The position numbers and the translations under genes are program-made. Below, piece after piece: positions 45,291-57,069 of a stretch of DNA of 64,000 nt. Location: assembly GCF_963169125.1 (NCBI RefSeq), contig NC_084795.1, positions 131,233,701 to 131,297,700 of the forward strand. The letters are read 5' to 3'. The DNA is from Humulus lupulus (lineage: Eukaryota > Streptophyta > Magnoliopsida > Rosales > Cannabaceae). The stretch's first letter is position 1; every line of letters starts with the position of its first letter. The notes under the pieces were generated by a model, which worked only from the letters and a program-made list of their open reading frames with translations, did not search any database and was not told the DNA's origin.

Positions 45291-47815
45291 ACAGTGCTCG
45301 ATCTTACTTACTTGAGGTATACTTTCTTTCTCTCTTATGCTCACTTGGTCTAAATTAGCACCACTCGAGATGGGTTGCCTTGGACAGAGTTCGTTGTTAG
45401 TTAATCCACTTACATGCCCTCGTTTATACCCCATAGTTGGTCATTTAGAGCACTTGTGCCTAGAGGTTTTGAGCCCATTCCTTTGTGTTTTGCAGCAATC
45501 CTCTCATTTACATGTGTACCCTAATTACCTAAGAGATGAGGTCTCATGGAATGTGAGGGATCATCTGGTGCTCCTTCGGGGGTCGATTTTGTAGACATAT
45601 CTTCAGACTCGGAGTCCCCCGAAAACAACCCTCACAAAGACTATGACACTTTGAGGCAGGCCCGTATACGTCACCTTGAGAATATGCCTGAACTTAGGCA
45701 TAAAATCTGGGTGGTGGAGAGCGAAATAGACTCAGTTCTAAGGGGTGATGGAGTTTCTTTCCCCTTTGAACTTAGCGACCATATAGCAAACCTTTTAGAT
45801 CTACAGACGGAGTTGAAGTTCATGGAGGGAAATCTCTCGCCTGAACCTCCAGCCCCGTTTTCCCCTTATGATTGTCATGGGGTCAACCCGGGTTCCCCTC
45901 AACCCTTGTTTTTGATTCACCCTTGCTTAACGCTCTCACACTCAGTGCTTCGGTGGAAGACCCTTGCTAGGAAGAAAAAATGGAGGGTAAAGTGCAATGT
46001 TTCTACCTCACTTTTTTCTTTTGGTTTTGCAGATATGGAAAAGAGTGTACGGCGGCAGGTGGCTTTCGAGGTCCTTTACTAGCGTCCTCCAATGTGTCCA
46101 ACGTGTCGAAGAATCGGCTGTTAGAGCTATCCACGAAATATCGCATTGGCAAGGAATACAAGTTATTTGTTCCTTACAATACCTGCTGGGCTGATAATCC
46201 CCCTAAGGGGTGTGTGGCCATGAGCGAGCATATCCTGAAAGCGGGTGGGACCATTCGTTTGCACCCATTTTTTGTCATGATACTTAATCACTTTGACCAT
46301 GCTCGTTTCCAACTGGCGCCTAACAGTTGGCTGGCCTTAAGTTGCCTATACATGGCATTCATTGAGCTCAACCAACGTGCTACTATGGCTCGATAGGTGC
46401 ATTTCATGTATAACCTCATGCCAACCCCCAACTCCAAAGGCTTTTATTTCTTATAGAAGGCCAACTCCCAATTTTCCCTCATAGAGGGTTCTGTTTCAAA
46501 TCCGGGGTCCTGGAAGCATGACTTTTTCTTCGTAAAAGGTCCCCTCTACGTATGTGAACCCTTTCGCTCGTCCCAAAGTATGTACTTCAAGCTTATCTTC
46601 CTTTTGATTTGAATTAGTTATTCTGGAACTTATGCTTATAATTGCAATTGTATTGATTGTGCAGAGGAGTTCGATGACCTTGATATTCCCAAGTCGGAGG
46701 CAGCGCCAGTGGAAAAAATCCTTTATGCCGACCCCGCCCAGAAAATGGCCGCCTGCCTCTTCACTGTGGCAAACCTGAACCACCACAACTTATCCGCAGT
46801 TTCGGATCCTGATGCGTTGTGGCACGTTTCCGAGCGAAGGAAGAAGGTGCCTTTGGTTGAGCATCACTATGACGGGGGAAACACAGAGTGGGTACCCGAG
46901 GAGGTTTCCCCAGAACCTAGACGACTTCATCAATCATCTCTGTCTCCTAGGGGGTGCCCTCCTTTGGCCCCTATGGACCATGACATGGCCTCTCACTCCC
47001 ACAGTCGACAGGCCATGCCGGGGGGCTTCGTCTATCCCTTTTCTGGGGACTACGATGCTCTCCCTCAATCCTGGTTCATCAGGGGCACATTTTCTCGATA
47101 TTCCTGGGCCCCTCCTTCGGTGAGCGGGTCATCTGTCCCTACCTAGCTAGGCACCCCTGACTCAGAGGGGGCACCTTGGGTGGGTCGTATGGCGACCTCT
47201 TCCCTGAGACTGATTGGAGAAGTCTCGGGAATTTTGCCATGTTAAAGCTTGGGGAGACTCTTGTGCGCTCTGCCACTTGGGTGAGTTCATGCATCTTACA
47301 TTGGCTTTACCCCCCCCTCCCCCCCCACCTTTTTTTTGTTTGCTCGTCATCATTATTGTTATTTTTCTTATGCAGACTCATTTGGTGGCCCAACGCTTCG
47401 CCAACTCGGCACATGATCTCTCCTCGTCGAATGCCGACAGGGACCGTCTAAGGGTCAAGGTTTAGGGGCTCCAGAGGGAACTTACTGACACCAAGCTTAA
47501 GCTTGAGAAGGCCTTGGCGAAGGCCTCTTCATCATCGAAAAAGAAGAAGAGGGTGAATGCCAAGGCCGTGATGCTGCAGGAGAAGGCTGCTCGTCTAGAG
47601 GCCGATCTTGGTGGAGTAGAAGCTAAGGTCGCAATGTTGTAGGAGGGGTCACTCTCCTAGAGGAAAATTTGGCTGAATTGAGTACAAACCCATAGAGCGC
47701 GCCCTCTATGGAATGTGGAGGAAAAATCCTAACTCTGATTTCTCCTCCTTTGGTGAGCAGGCCGTTGCTAGGGTGGCAGAGTGGAATGCCCGTAGTAGGA
47801 GGCCCTAAGATTCTT
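45291..47815 (+). pseudogene. Element D antisense gene: gypsy-type transposon domain and coiled coil
   Basis: Plus-strand gene antisense to D. After an acceptor near 45494 (GTGTTTTGCAG), an exon carries ATG at 45546 (M-E-C-E-G-S-S-G-A-P) and an acidic segment. Introns with GT...AG: about 45987-46032, 46578-46664, 47281-47375. The conserved domain includes CVAMSEHILKAGGTIRLHPF (near 46210) and LSCLYMAF (near 46340). After the last intron, THLVAQRFANSAHDLSS leads into a Lys/Ala/Glu-rich coiled coil and a C-terminal YGMWRKNPNSDFSSFG segment. Stops near 46396, 46456, 47144, 47463 and 47641 plus a frameshift near 46033 show decay. Order matches fragment J. Confidence 0.8.
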
Positions 47816-48135
47816 CTTCTGCGATCTTATCATTTAATTCGACTTGGCTGTATGCTCACTTGAGCTGATCATTCAATTTTTTTTTATTTCGTTGGAACTT
47901 TTATAAGTCCTGTTACATTATTGCGACTCCTTTTTTTTTCTGTATATATGATTATTTGCTTTTGTTCCTCTATGTTTGAGGTCCTTTTGAGCCTGCAAAA
48001 AGGGGTTTGATAGGTTTTTTTTTATATACATTTTTATTTATCATGCTTGAGGTGCTTTGGAGCCCATACGAAGGGTTTCGAGTTATCTATAAGGATATGT
48101 TGAGTTGTTGGGTTCTAGTTATCCTCTTATATACT
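47816..48135. other. Element D spacer after antisense gene
   Basis: T-rich sequence with several TTTTTT runs, downstream of the antisense gene. No gene is seen. Confidence 0.5.
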
Positions 48136-49767
48136 TGTTGACGGTGAGAGCTCGTCAACGAAGTTAAATTAGAAAAATCAAAGTATAGAGCTTATCAATG
48201 AAGAACTTCAAAAATTTAAACAGAAACTTAGAGAATTGTTACAGAAAGAAAATGGTTAAAAGAAATTGTATTTCTTGTGGTATGATGCTAAAGTATTTTT
48301 TCCAACACCCCCCCCCCCCCAATGTTGAAGAAGGGTTCCCTTTATAGTAGGTTCTAATGGCCCTTGATACAGTGTGATCCTGGGGACCAGATTGTACACA
48401 AGTACATTGTTAGGAAAGTGATATCAGGTGTAGTGGTGTTGGGAGAGTGGTAGTCAGCTCTATTGCATGTCAGAGGCATGGAGGTGGTGTTGCCACTCCT
48501 CGTACTACCCCTTACTGCCACTACTTGTCGGGTACAGGTGTCAGGTCTGTGCCTTGATCCTTGCAGACGTGTATGTACCTATTTAGAGGTACCTTGGTCG
48601 TATTTCTTGTCTCTTGTGGGCCACCTTGAACGACATGTCTGGTTGGCCTTCTTGTAAGTGGTCCCAATTAGCCAATTGGAGAGGGTGTATTTCGTTGGGC
48701 GCCCCAACCTCACCAAGTGATGTAGGGCCTTTTCAAAGAGATGGTATAGCATGCTATGAGGCTAGTGAGGTCTCGCGACGACATGGGGAGGTCCTAGCAC
48801 CATGAGCACCCGCGAGGCGTGGGGTGTCATATACACCTTTGAAGGAACATGGGTGCAAGGCTGTGGGAGCCCCCATGCGAGATGGCTCCCGGGCGAGGCC
48901 CTTTGGAGCCAGGCCCTTATGCATGCGAGATGGCTCCTGGGCAAGGCCCTTTCGAAAGAGAACACGCGGGCACATCCCAAGTGGTGTCGCGAGGCCCAGC
49001 GCATGCACATCCCAGGTGGTGTCGTGAGGCCCAGTGCGCACGCATCCTAGGTGGTGTCGCAAGGCCTAGCGCGCGCATCTTAGGTGGTGTCGCGAGGCCC
49101 AACGTGCGTGCATCCCAGTTCGTGTTGCGAGGCCCAGCGCGCGCATCCCAGGTTGTGTCGCGAGGCCCAGCGCATGCGCATCCCACGTGGTGTCGCGACT
49201 CCCAGCAGGCACGCATCCCAAGTGGTGTCGCAAGACCCAGCGCGCGCATCCTAGGTGGTGTCGCGAGGCCCAGCGCGCGCGCATCCCAGGTGGTGTCGTG
49301 AGGCTCAGTGCGGGTAGCACGCGCGCATCCCAGGTGGTGTCGCGAGGCCCAGCGCGTACATCCCAGGTGGTGTCGCGAGGCCCATCACGTGCATCTCAGG
49401 TGGTGTCGCAAGGCCCAGCGCGCGCATCCCAGGTGATTTTGCGAGGGGAGGCATGCGAGATGATGGGTCTCGCGAGGTGCAGGTCAAGGCGTGGTGAGGG
49501 ATAAGACTGGGCTCTTGGGCCATTGGCGCGAGACTCCCGCAGCACCCCAGGTGCCATTTCGTGAGACGTGGCCTTGCGAGATGTGGCCCTGCGACACCTT
49601 CGACGCGCCATATGACCTCCTTGCCACAAGATGCCCGAAGCACCCTAGGTGCCATTCATGAGATGTGGGTTATAGGCTAGCGAGACAGGTGGTCCCCCAC
49701 GTTGCCACTAGGAGCGTCGTGAGACCATTTTCATTTTTCTCAACAAGGTGGATTTTCAGCATCCACA
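48136..49767. repeat. Solo LTR related to D, with minisatellite
   Basis: 1632 bp. It starts TGTTGACGGTGAGAGCTCG and ends CAGCATCCACA, flanked by the perfect 5-bp duplication ATACT (48131-48135, 49768-49772). The first 250 bp are similar to the D LTR, so it is a related family. No internal domain is present. A GC-rich minisatellite lies at 48973-49450. Confidence 0.9.
48973..49450. repeat. GC-rich minisatellite in the solo LTR
   Basis: About 14 copies of a 33-44 bp unit around CATCCCAGGTGGTGTCGCGA and GGCCCAGCGCGCG. Open frames on both strands here come from the repeat and are not genes. Confidence 0.92.
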
Positions 49768-50380
49768 ATACTTTTACGCATGCTTATTTTTCCTGTGAGA
49801 AGTGTCCTTCTCGTCATTATTCATAGTACTATTTTTGTAAGGATCTCTTTTAGGACCCTTTTTTGCTAGGCAGCTTGGTGGCCGCTCAAGGCTTATTGGT
49901 GGGTGCTCTTCCTGAGGCGTTTCTTCTCGTGGAAGCATATGCCTTTATTAGGAGGCTTTTCTTGTAGGACCTTTTAACCTCCTTAATTTTCATAAGGGTA
50001 GCTAATCCTCGTGAACTTAAGTGATCTCTTGCCAGGTCTTCTTCTTGGTCTCATTTAGGATATAAGGGTCTCGTTTAGGACCCGCCCCACCTTTTTTTTT
50101 GCTATATACTCTCCCTCCGAATTGGTTGGCGAGATTTATCTCGGCAGATAGTTTGATTATTCCCTTCACACATTTTGATAATCATTTTTCTTAAACAAGA
50201 ATCTTTACTACATATTCATTTAATGTCACAACATATTCATTAGAAACAGGTGAAGTACATGGTAACTTAATGTGACTTCGTTCTTACTACATAGTAAGAA
50301 GTCCAAGTTGAACTTATAGCTATTACATTTAACTTACACGTTAGACAGAACAATAACATTCTTGCCTCAACATTGAGGTC
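49768..50380. other. Element D spacer between antisense gene and integrase
   Basis: Continuation of the D internal spacer after the solo LTR, starting with the second ATACT. No gene is evident. Confidence 0.5.
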
Positions 50381-51061
50381 TTACTGATAATATTTCTTTA
50401 GATGTTCTGTTTTCCATGCTCTAGGTACTATGGTATCATCCAAACGTGTAAGCTTGTAGGTGTTAGGGGGCACCACCTGGGAAACTTGGTAGGGCCCTTC
50501 CCAGTTTTCCCCTAAGACACAAGCGCTTGGGTCTCGAGTGTTGGGCCAGACATTCCTTAACACAAGGTCTCCGACCCTAAACACCCTCTCTCGCTCCCTT
50601 GAATTATAGTATCTTGCGGCTCGTTGCTGATATGTTGCCAACCTCAGTTGTGCCCTTTCTCTCCTTGCTTCCAACAGGTCCAAATTTCTGGCTAATGCTA
50701 CGATGTTAGCCTGGTCATCATACGCTTGTATGTGGATGAAGTTGATCTTCATTTCTATTGGAAGGATAGCCTCACAGCCATAGGCTAAGGCGAAAGGCGT
50801 CTCTCCAGTGGTGGAACGAGGTGTGGTCCTGTAGGCCCAAAGCACATTGGGAAGTTCTTCGACTTAGGTCCCTTTCAACATTTCCAATTTCTTTTTCAGG
50901 TTCCTTTTTTGGATCTTGTTGATGGCCTCCACTTGTCCATTGACTTATGGGTGTACTATAGCGGAGAAACTCCTCTTGATTCCCTTTTCCCTGCAATATT
51001 CTTCGAATACTCCTCCTTCAAATTGCGTCCCATTGTTGAAGATTATCTTGTAGGGTACTCC
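50381..51061 (-). pseudogene. Element D integrase C-terminal half
   Basis: On minus, from the CACTA junction at 51061: NNGTQF-like and VNGQVEAINK segments of the integrase core (near 51030 and 50935), then LWAYRTTPRSTTGETPF (near 50840). The C-terminal VGDLVLRNVWPNTRDPSA, GENWEGPYQV and LKKYYQ, ending at 50381, follow. Stops at about 50945 (TAA for CAA) and near 50864 break the upstream part. The rest of the integrase, RT and protease is not present on the other side of the CACTA sequence. Confidence 0.85.
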
Positions 51062-51379
51062 CACTACAAGAAAAACCTTTTTTCACAACACATGGTTATA
51101 AGACTATTGAAAAAGTATTATAAAAGCTAGTTAAAAAAATGGGACATAAAATGTGCCATAGTGTAAAATTGGCGGGTCAGTGAATTTATTTAGAGGGAAA
51201 CTGAAAACATATATCTTTATTTTTTTTCTACTTCTCTCTCTCATGTTCTCCTCTATCTCGCCCAAATCACTGTCTCTCTGATATCTTCTCTCATCTATAT
51301 CACGTTCATTTTCTCTTACGTCTAGATTCTAATTAGTGTAGAGCTCAACAAATGTGGCAGTGACGATGGTGAATCGGCG

Positions 51380-51590
51380 AATGGCGTGGTCGATTTGACG
51401 AGTCAAGTACACTTGATGGAGAAGGAAGATGCAGAAAGGTCCAAGAGGGAGAGGAAGGAGTTTGAGAAAAGGGAGAAGGCCTGGCTCGAGGCCATGGACA
51501 TGAAGAGGAAGAAGATGTAAGAAGAAGAAGAAGAATATGAGGAACAACGAAAGAAGGAACTGGATGAAGAGTCTCGGAAATAGCAGGTAC
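51380..51590 (+). pseudogene. E/K-rich exon fragment
   Basis: An open stretch encoding a highly charged helix (MEKEDAERSKRERKEFEKRE, near 51415, then EEEEEYEEQRKKELDEESRK) with stops at 51518 and about 51581. It ends in a GCAG/GTACTC donor-like site. Composition and the splice-like edge suggest an exon of a host coiled-coil protein, but I do not recognise which. Confidence 0.4.
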
Positions 51591-51975
51591 TCTCTTTTTC
51601 CTCTCTCTATCTATCTCTATCTATCTTCCCGCACCGCCGCCCATAGCGGCGGCCACCGCCTCCAACCGTCGGCTTTTCTGATCATTTATCTCTTCTCATC
51701 CTTCCCTCTCCTCCACTATCCCTTACCCATAAAACTAAAAAGTTAAAAAATTAACAAAGCAAAACAAAAGAGAGATTTTTTTGGTGTGTACTTTATCAAA
51801 CAGTTTTGTGTGTGTTTTTATCTAGGGATTTATCTCATATCTTTATCTTGAGTTCTTCCTAGGGTTTGATTCTGAATAATTTGAGGAGAGGGAAGAAAAA
51901 AAAAATTGAAAAAGTTCTTAAAAATATAGAGACAAAAAAAAAAGTAGAAGGTTGAGTTTTGTTTTGGATTTAGAG

Positions 51976-53535
51976 ATGGCCTAAGTTCAGGTTCAGCCAC
52001 AGAATGCGGCTCCCGGAGCTAACGTTGGTGTGGCCAATGGTGGGAACAACCAATTCGTGACCACGTCGCTGTATGTTGGAGATCTTGACTAAAGTGTCAC
52101 AGATCCACAGCTCTATGACCTGTTTAACCAGATGGGTCAGATAGTTTTAGTTAGGGTTTGTAGGGACTTGACCAGTCGAAGATCACTTGGTTATGTATAT
52201 GTCAATTATTGCAACCCCCAAGATGGTTAGCCCTTATTTCTTTCTTATAGTTATGGATAGTCCTTATTTCATTCTTATAGTTATTATTTTTGGTAAAACA
52301 AAAATTCTTTTAAGGGCATTTTTATGAAATTTTTAGCTGAGTTTAATTAAAAATAATTTATTGTATAATGTTATTGTATTAATTCTTTGTTGTGAGAGAG
52401 CTGAAGGATATTACACGTTTATCATATATTTGTTATAGTGCTCCTTTATGTCCGTTTATAGCTTGGACCTGATATTTTATTTGCGCTATATCAATGAATT
52501 ATGGACTCACTAATTGGAGAGAAAAGAGTTTTATTGATATTACGATGAGTAAATTATAAAGGTCATCTATTTATTTGTTTATTTTTTTGGGTACAAAAAA
52601 GGAGGGAAATTAAGGAGTGTAACTTGAAAATGGGTTTGGTCGCATAGCTTGCAGTGGTGGTTCACATGAGGGTCCTTAGTTATTCAGTGGCGTTAGTGGG
52701 ATGGACAAGGGAATGTGGTGATGGAGTTTATGATATGAATGCTTATGCTTATATAAGTGTTTTAAGGGTTTTATTTGGTTGTTGGGTGGAATTAATAGTG
52801 CTTGTGGCACTGAAATTTTCAATTACATAATATTGAATGATGTGCATTTTGTTATGTAGTTGCAAATTAAGGTTGTAACTCGTACTCTGTTTCGGTTGGT
52901 GCTGTGTCTAGGAGAACTTACATTCTACACATTTTTCTCTTTCATAAACAATAATTTACAAAAGAGAGATGGAAAGGTAGTCTAACTATAGATTGGCATG
53001 TTATCAAGGAAACTAAGTTTGAATCATTCATCTAATGAACATTATTTTTTTTCCCTTCCCCTTCTATATTTCTTTTTTTGGCTACAAAAAGAGCACAGTG
53101 AAAATAAAATTGAAAAATAGCTATTCCTATTTGGCATTGGTTGGCCTAAACTCTTAGTCTGTTGCCAAGACGTTGGTAGCTATTTAGACAGCTTCTGTTC
53201 TGGCTGAGCTAGCTATGAATTTCTTCTTCAATAAGCATTAGTAATATGAAATATGCAAAAATGTTATCATATTAAGCCAGAAAAATTTTGTTGTGAAATA
53301 TTTTGATAAGAGCGAATCAATTAGACTGCTGCTATGGAAATAAACTTATCATGTCTTTTTCCACCATCTTTTGCAGTCCTTATTTGTTCTTACAAATTTA
53401 GTTGAATTGATGACAGCTCCGAGGGCTTTGGAAATGCTGAACTTTTCTCTTTTAAATGGAAGGCCAATTAGGGTTATGTACTCTCACCGTGATCCTAGTA
53501 TTCGCAAAAGTGGGGCTGACAATATTTTTATTAAG
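51976..53535 (+). pseudogene. PAB: Poly(A)-binding protein gene fragment (RRM1)
   Basis: Exon 1 (51976-52225) encodes the N-terminus of a plant cytoplasmic poly(A)-binding protein: NNQFVTTSLYVGDLD (RNP2), then RRSLGYVYVNY (RNP1; family norm GYGYV, so Gly to Val) and NPQD. Intron 52226-53416 (GTTAGC...GACAG) is followed by exon 2 (53417-53535), with RALEMLNF and [20 protein letters not shown]; the exon join restores the frame. Stops at codon 3 (TAA, 51982) and codon 39 (TAA, 52090), and absence of the other RRMs and the C-terminal domain, show a dead fragment. Retained introns and a leader argue for DNA-level capture, not a processed pseudogene. Confidence 0.9.
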
Positions 53536-54399
53536 GTATTTGTGTGTATTATCTAATTTTGTGTTTTGTTGCAACTTTAAAACATCACAGCTATCTGATG
53601 TGCTTACTTTATATATTATTTTCTCTTGTTGGGACTAACTTTTCTTATTGTAAAATTGATTACCGAAAATATTTCAACTATGGTTCATAATCGTACAGTG
53701 TGTTTAAATTTGACATTTATTATGTTTGAACCCTTAACTACATGAGTATTTGGAGCAAGCAATTATTTCTCCTTAACAATTGATAGTTTGTTGGGTTTAT
53801 TATCCTGAGTGGAGCTGTTTGGATAGTGATGATAACTTCCAGAGGTTTGTGATTTTCTACAGAATTTTATAAAAGAAAATGCACCTAGCTTGAACTTTAA
53901 TTTAAACACGTTAAAAAAATATTATAATTTTAGTAGATGTTTTCCTTGAAAAGATGCTCATATTACTCTTACATTGGAAAACCACTCATAGTGGAGCAAA
54001 TCAGCAATAGAAAAAACTCAAAGGCTAAATGGGTTTTAGTGAGAAATGGACGATACTCTCTTTTATGTAGCCTTTAGTTAGACTTAAAAGTGGACCACAT
54101 GTAGTTTTAAAATTTTAAGAGTGCAAGTAGCATTGTTGATTGGACTTTTATAGCATTTACATACTTTTTACAAACTACAATGATACACACATCTGATTGG
54201 CTTTTAGTAATTTCAATGGCTTCACTTTTATGATTATGTTGATATATTTAATGGTTAGAACTGTTAAATTAATGTACCAAGAAACTTTTGCTCATTTCTA
54301 TTTTTCTATTCTTTGTATTTTGTATGCACAAACTTATGAATGCCTTGGTGTCTAATGTAGTTGGTTAATTGTGTCTAGGTCTTGTCTCCTCTTGGTCAA

Positions 54400-54606
54400 G
54401 GAGTCACTCAACATGGATGGGTTAGCGTTTCCCTTTTCTTTGTCTTCCCGGGTGCCATAGGAGCTGTAGTCCTTTTATCCGCCCTTTTCTTGTTGAGCAC
54501 TTCCCGTAAGTCTGAGGGTGTTTCCTTGAAGTGACTTCGACCTCATTATGAGGATCAACGTTGTTCTTCTGATCTGGCCTCTGGGACTGCTTCAGTGGTC
54601 CGGGAC
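54400..54606 (-). pseudogene. Element D gag, distal piece
   Basis: On minus, a charged segment DLREVLNKKRADKRT resembles the DLRDVLNDCRERH gag segment of element A. It lies next to the target duplication GGGAC of chromovirus C, so it continues the gag piece at 59468-60028. Other frames are open but lack meaning. Confidence 0.6.
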
Positions 54607-55444
54607 TATAACTCCCTAGATAGCCAAGACCGTTACACTGTGTGTTTATAAAAGTGCTAGACTTGCTAATCAAGTCATTTAGTTAAATCGTGTTACTAAA
54701 ACTATAATGGTACTAGGGTTAAAATATTTTGGTCTTAAAAGTCCCAAAATAGTAGGTTTAAAACCATTTACCAAAGACTCACGATCTAAATACGATATTA
54801 GCCATACTAAGGCAAAATAGACAGTTCAACGATCCCTGTCCTGATCCACTCCTCGGCCAACATGACCGAGCAGCTGGCTATGTACATTCAGCCCCGCAAC
54901 TCTCCATCTCAGGACTAGTCTAACTTGCCTTTGCCTTTACTGGCACCACGTAGCACCCGTGAGCCAAGGCTCAGCAAGAAAACACAATAACAGAGCATAA
55001 GCAATCAACAGACAATCCAATATCTCACATTGCATAAACATGTTCTCAATCATATAAACATTCAGTATAACCAAGTATTCACCATATTAACATATCAATT
55101 CATATCATACACCATTTCACAAGTGATAACTAGGGTTAGCGCCCTCAGGCCGCACACTCCGTTATCCCACTGACTCCCGCCCGCTTAAACCAAGCTCAGT
55201 GAATATGAAGCTGTCCTCGGCTACTAGTGGCCAAGCCGTGCCCTGCGCGCAATTATTGTGTACGGCACCCTTAGGCCGCTGTCACATGTCCCATGGAATA
55301 ATGCCATCATTGACATTATACAGATATCGGGAGCACTTAGTCCCATCACAAACATATAACCGAATGCAGTTTTCTTACCTTGTATTCACTAGCTTTGTTC
55401 ACTTGACTCCTTGAGCACGATCCCTCTTGAGCCCTAGCACTCAC
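54607..55444 (-). repeat. Element C 3' LTR, truncated
   Basis: Matches about the first 880 bp (plus view) of 57070-59467, less 44 bp near 54753. It contains no gene. Homology stops at CTCACCTAATCAC, where protease sequence begins. Confidence 0.85.
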
Positions 55445-56722
55445 CTAATCACTAGGTCTACACAATCTATCAATCACCTTATCAAATACAAATGAATGCA
55501 GAGCACTAGAGTCAATCAATACAGTAAAAGGAGTGCCAGCACTAGAAAGCTGACCTGCCACTACCGATGGACTAGCCTCGACCTCTGCCTGCATCAGGGT
55601 GAACACTCGGGCTGGAGTCAAGCTGTCCACCTTCCCTGCATCTCCCTTCTTCACTGTCGGGCAATCTTTCTTGAGGTGTCCCACCACCCCGCACACATAA
55701 CAGGCCTTAGCCCGACATTCGCCCTGATGGCGTCTCCTGCACCTCGTGCACTCTGGATAAGTCCAACATGAATCACCGCCTCCCTGACGGCCACACTGGG
55801 TACCCCGACCTCTCCTATCAGGACCAGGAGAGATCAAAGTCTCAAGGGTCTTCCTCTTCAAATCAATGGGGCCTCCACCCCTACCAGAACTAGAATATGG
55901 AGGCACCGCCCTGCGACCCTCCCTCCTCACATCACTCTCTCTCCATATCTTGTTTTCCGCTTCCTCAGGGGTAAGAGCCTTCTCCACAGCATGGGCATAA
56001 GTTATCCCTCCAGGAACTGTGGTAATTCTCACATCTCGAGCTATCATAGCATTCAGCCCTCTGATAAATCTATCCTGCCTAGCTGCATCAGTAGGCACAA
56101 GATCTGGTGCAAACTTCGCAAGTCTGTCAAACTTCAAGGCATATTCTGTAACTGTCATACTACCCTGAACTAACCCCACAAACTCATTTATCTTCGCTGC
56201 CCTGATGGAAACATTATAATACTTCTGACTGAATAGATCCTTGAATCCTTCCCAAGTCAATGTAGTAACATCTTTGGTCTGTGATGCCACCTCCCACCAG
56301 ATTCGGGCATCCTCCCTCAACATATAAGTGGCACAGGCCACTCTGTCATGTCCTTCCACCCTCATAAAATAAAGAATGGTAGTAATCATAGTCATCGACT
56401 ATTCATCCTTCAGTGGATTAGGCCCTCGCTCAAAGATCGGGGGCTGCTGCTTCCTGAACCGCTCATACAACGGTTCCCATTTGTTCCTAACCTCAACTGG
56501 CTACTCAACAGGTACCACTGCAGGTGGCACAATAGGGGCAACACTCCCAGATGGAGCCTACTGCCACAGAATTCGAATCTGCTCATCTTGGCTCTGTAGC
56601 CGAGCCTGCATGTCTGCCATTAACTACTGCCAGTTCTCAGGGACTGGCGGAGGGGTCTGACCCTGATCATCATCTCTAGCCCTAAACCTTCCGGCTAGTC
56701 GCGTGGATTTTCTTGGACGCAT
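55445..56722 (-). pseudogene. Element C gag and start of protease
   Basis: On minus. The ATG at 56722 (M-R-P-R-K-S-T-R-L) begins a gag with four TAG codons before 56395, each fitting CAG to TAG. From 56395 it is open for 316 codons: the gag domain (ARIWWEVASQTKDVTTLTWE near 56300; FVGLVQGSMTVTEYALKFDR near 56170), an Arg/Gly-rich linker, a CCHC knuckle CYVCGVVGHLKKDC (near 55690), and the protease active-site region FTVLIDSSALHSFVF (near 55520). Cys/His-box spacing and the D-S-S-A active site are those of chromovirus-type gypsy elements. It ends at the deletion junction near 55445. Confidence 0.88.
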
Positions 56723-57042
56723 AATTATCCAAGTCAATTTGGAATCAACGACTCGGCAATCAGACTATGATGACAAGGTGATAATCCTTTCATGATCCAT
56801 CACTGGAACTCTGATCATTCACAAGCAATCAAAATACAACAATTCATCCAGATATTCATCCACATGCACAGCAGTGCTAATAAGCACGCCTCAATAGCAT
56901 CATGCAATAGTCAAGGGCCAGGCCCTATCAGTATCTCATTTAAATCATTTAAACACATAATCAAGTGTACACAGTTACCAAACCTTGAGTTGAGCTTGTC
57001 TCTCGCGGTGAATGTACATATCCAACCAATCTTCAGGACCCA

Positions 57043-57069
57043 TAAACCTAGGACATTCTGATCCCAAGT
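57043..57069 (-). other. Element C primer binding site (initiator-Met-like)
   Basis: On minus, ACTTGGGATCAGAATG follows the 5' LTR end. It is close to TTGGTATCAGAGC, the initiator-Met tRNA site used by most chromoviruses, with a few changes. Confidence 0.5.

Larger units (their letters stand above)
51062..54380 (+). mobile_element. CACTA transposon end carrying host gene pieces
   Basis: CACTACAAGAAAAACC at 51062 is the standard terminus of plant CACTA (En/Spm) transposons and interrupts the D integrase precisely. The following 110 bp have the short subterminal motifs usual in this group. Downstream lie two unrelated host-type pieces: an E/K-rich exon (about 51380-51590) and exons 1-2 of a poly(A)-binding protein gene (51976-53535). 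The opposite terminus was not found; the sequence returns to D gag at about 54400, so the right end was probably deleted with D protease and RT. The assignment of the gene pieces to the CACTA element is inference from position. Confidence 0.6.

Noticed and set aside
48973..49450. CRISPR-like array
   Set aside because: Units are tandem with no unique spacers; this is eukaryotic LTR minisatellite.
48754..49655. Several overlapping 80-150 codon open frames on both strands
   Set aside because: They are produced by the GC-rich minisatellite, repeat the same few residues and have no gene context.
51976..53535. Functional poly(A)-binding protein gene
   Set aside because: Stops at codons 3 and 39, only one RRM, and no further exons before the sequence returns to transposon DNA.
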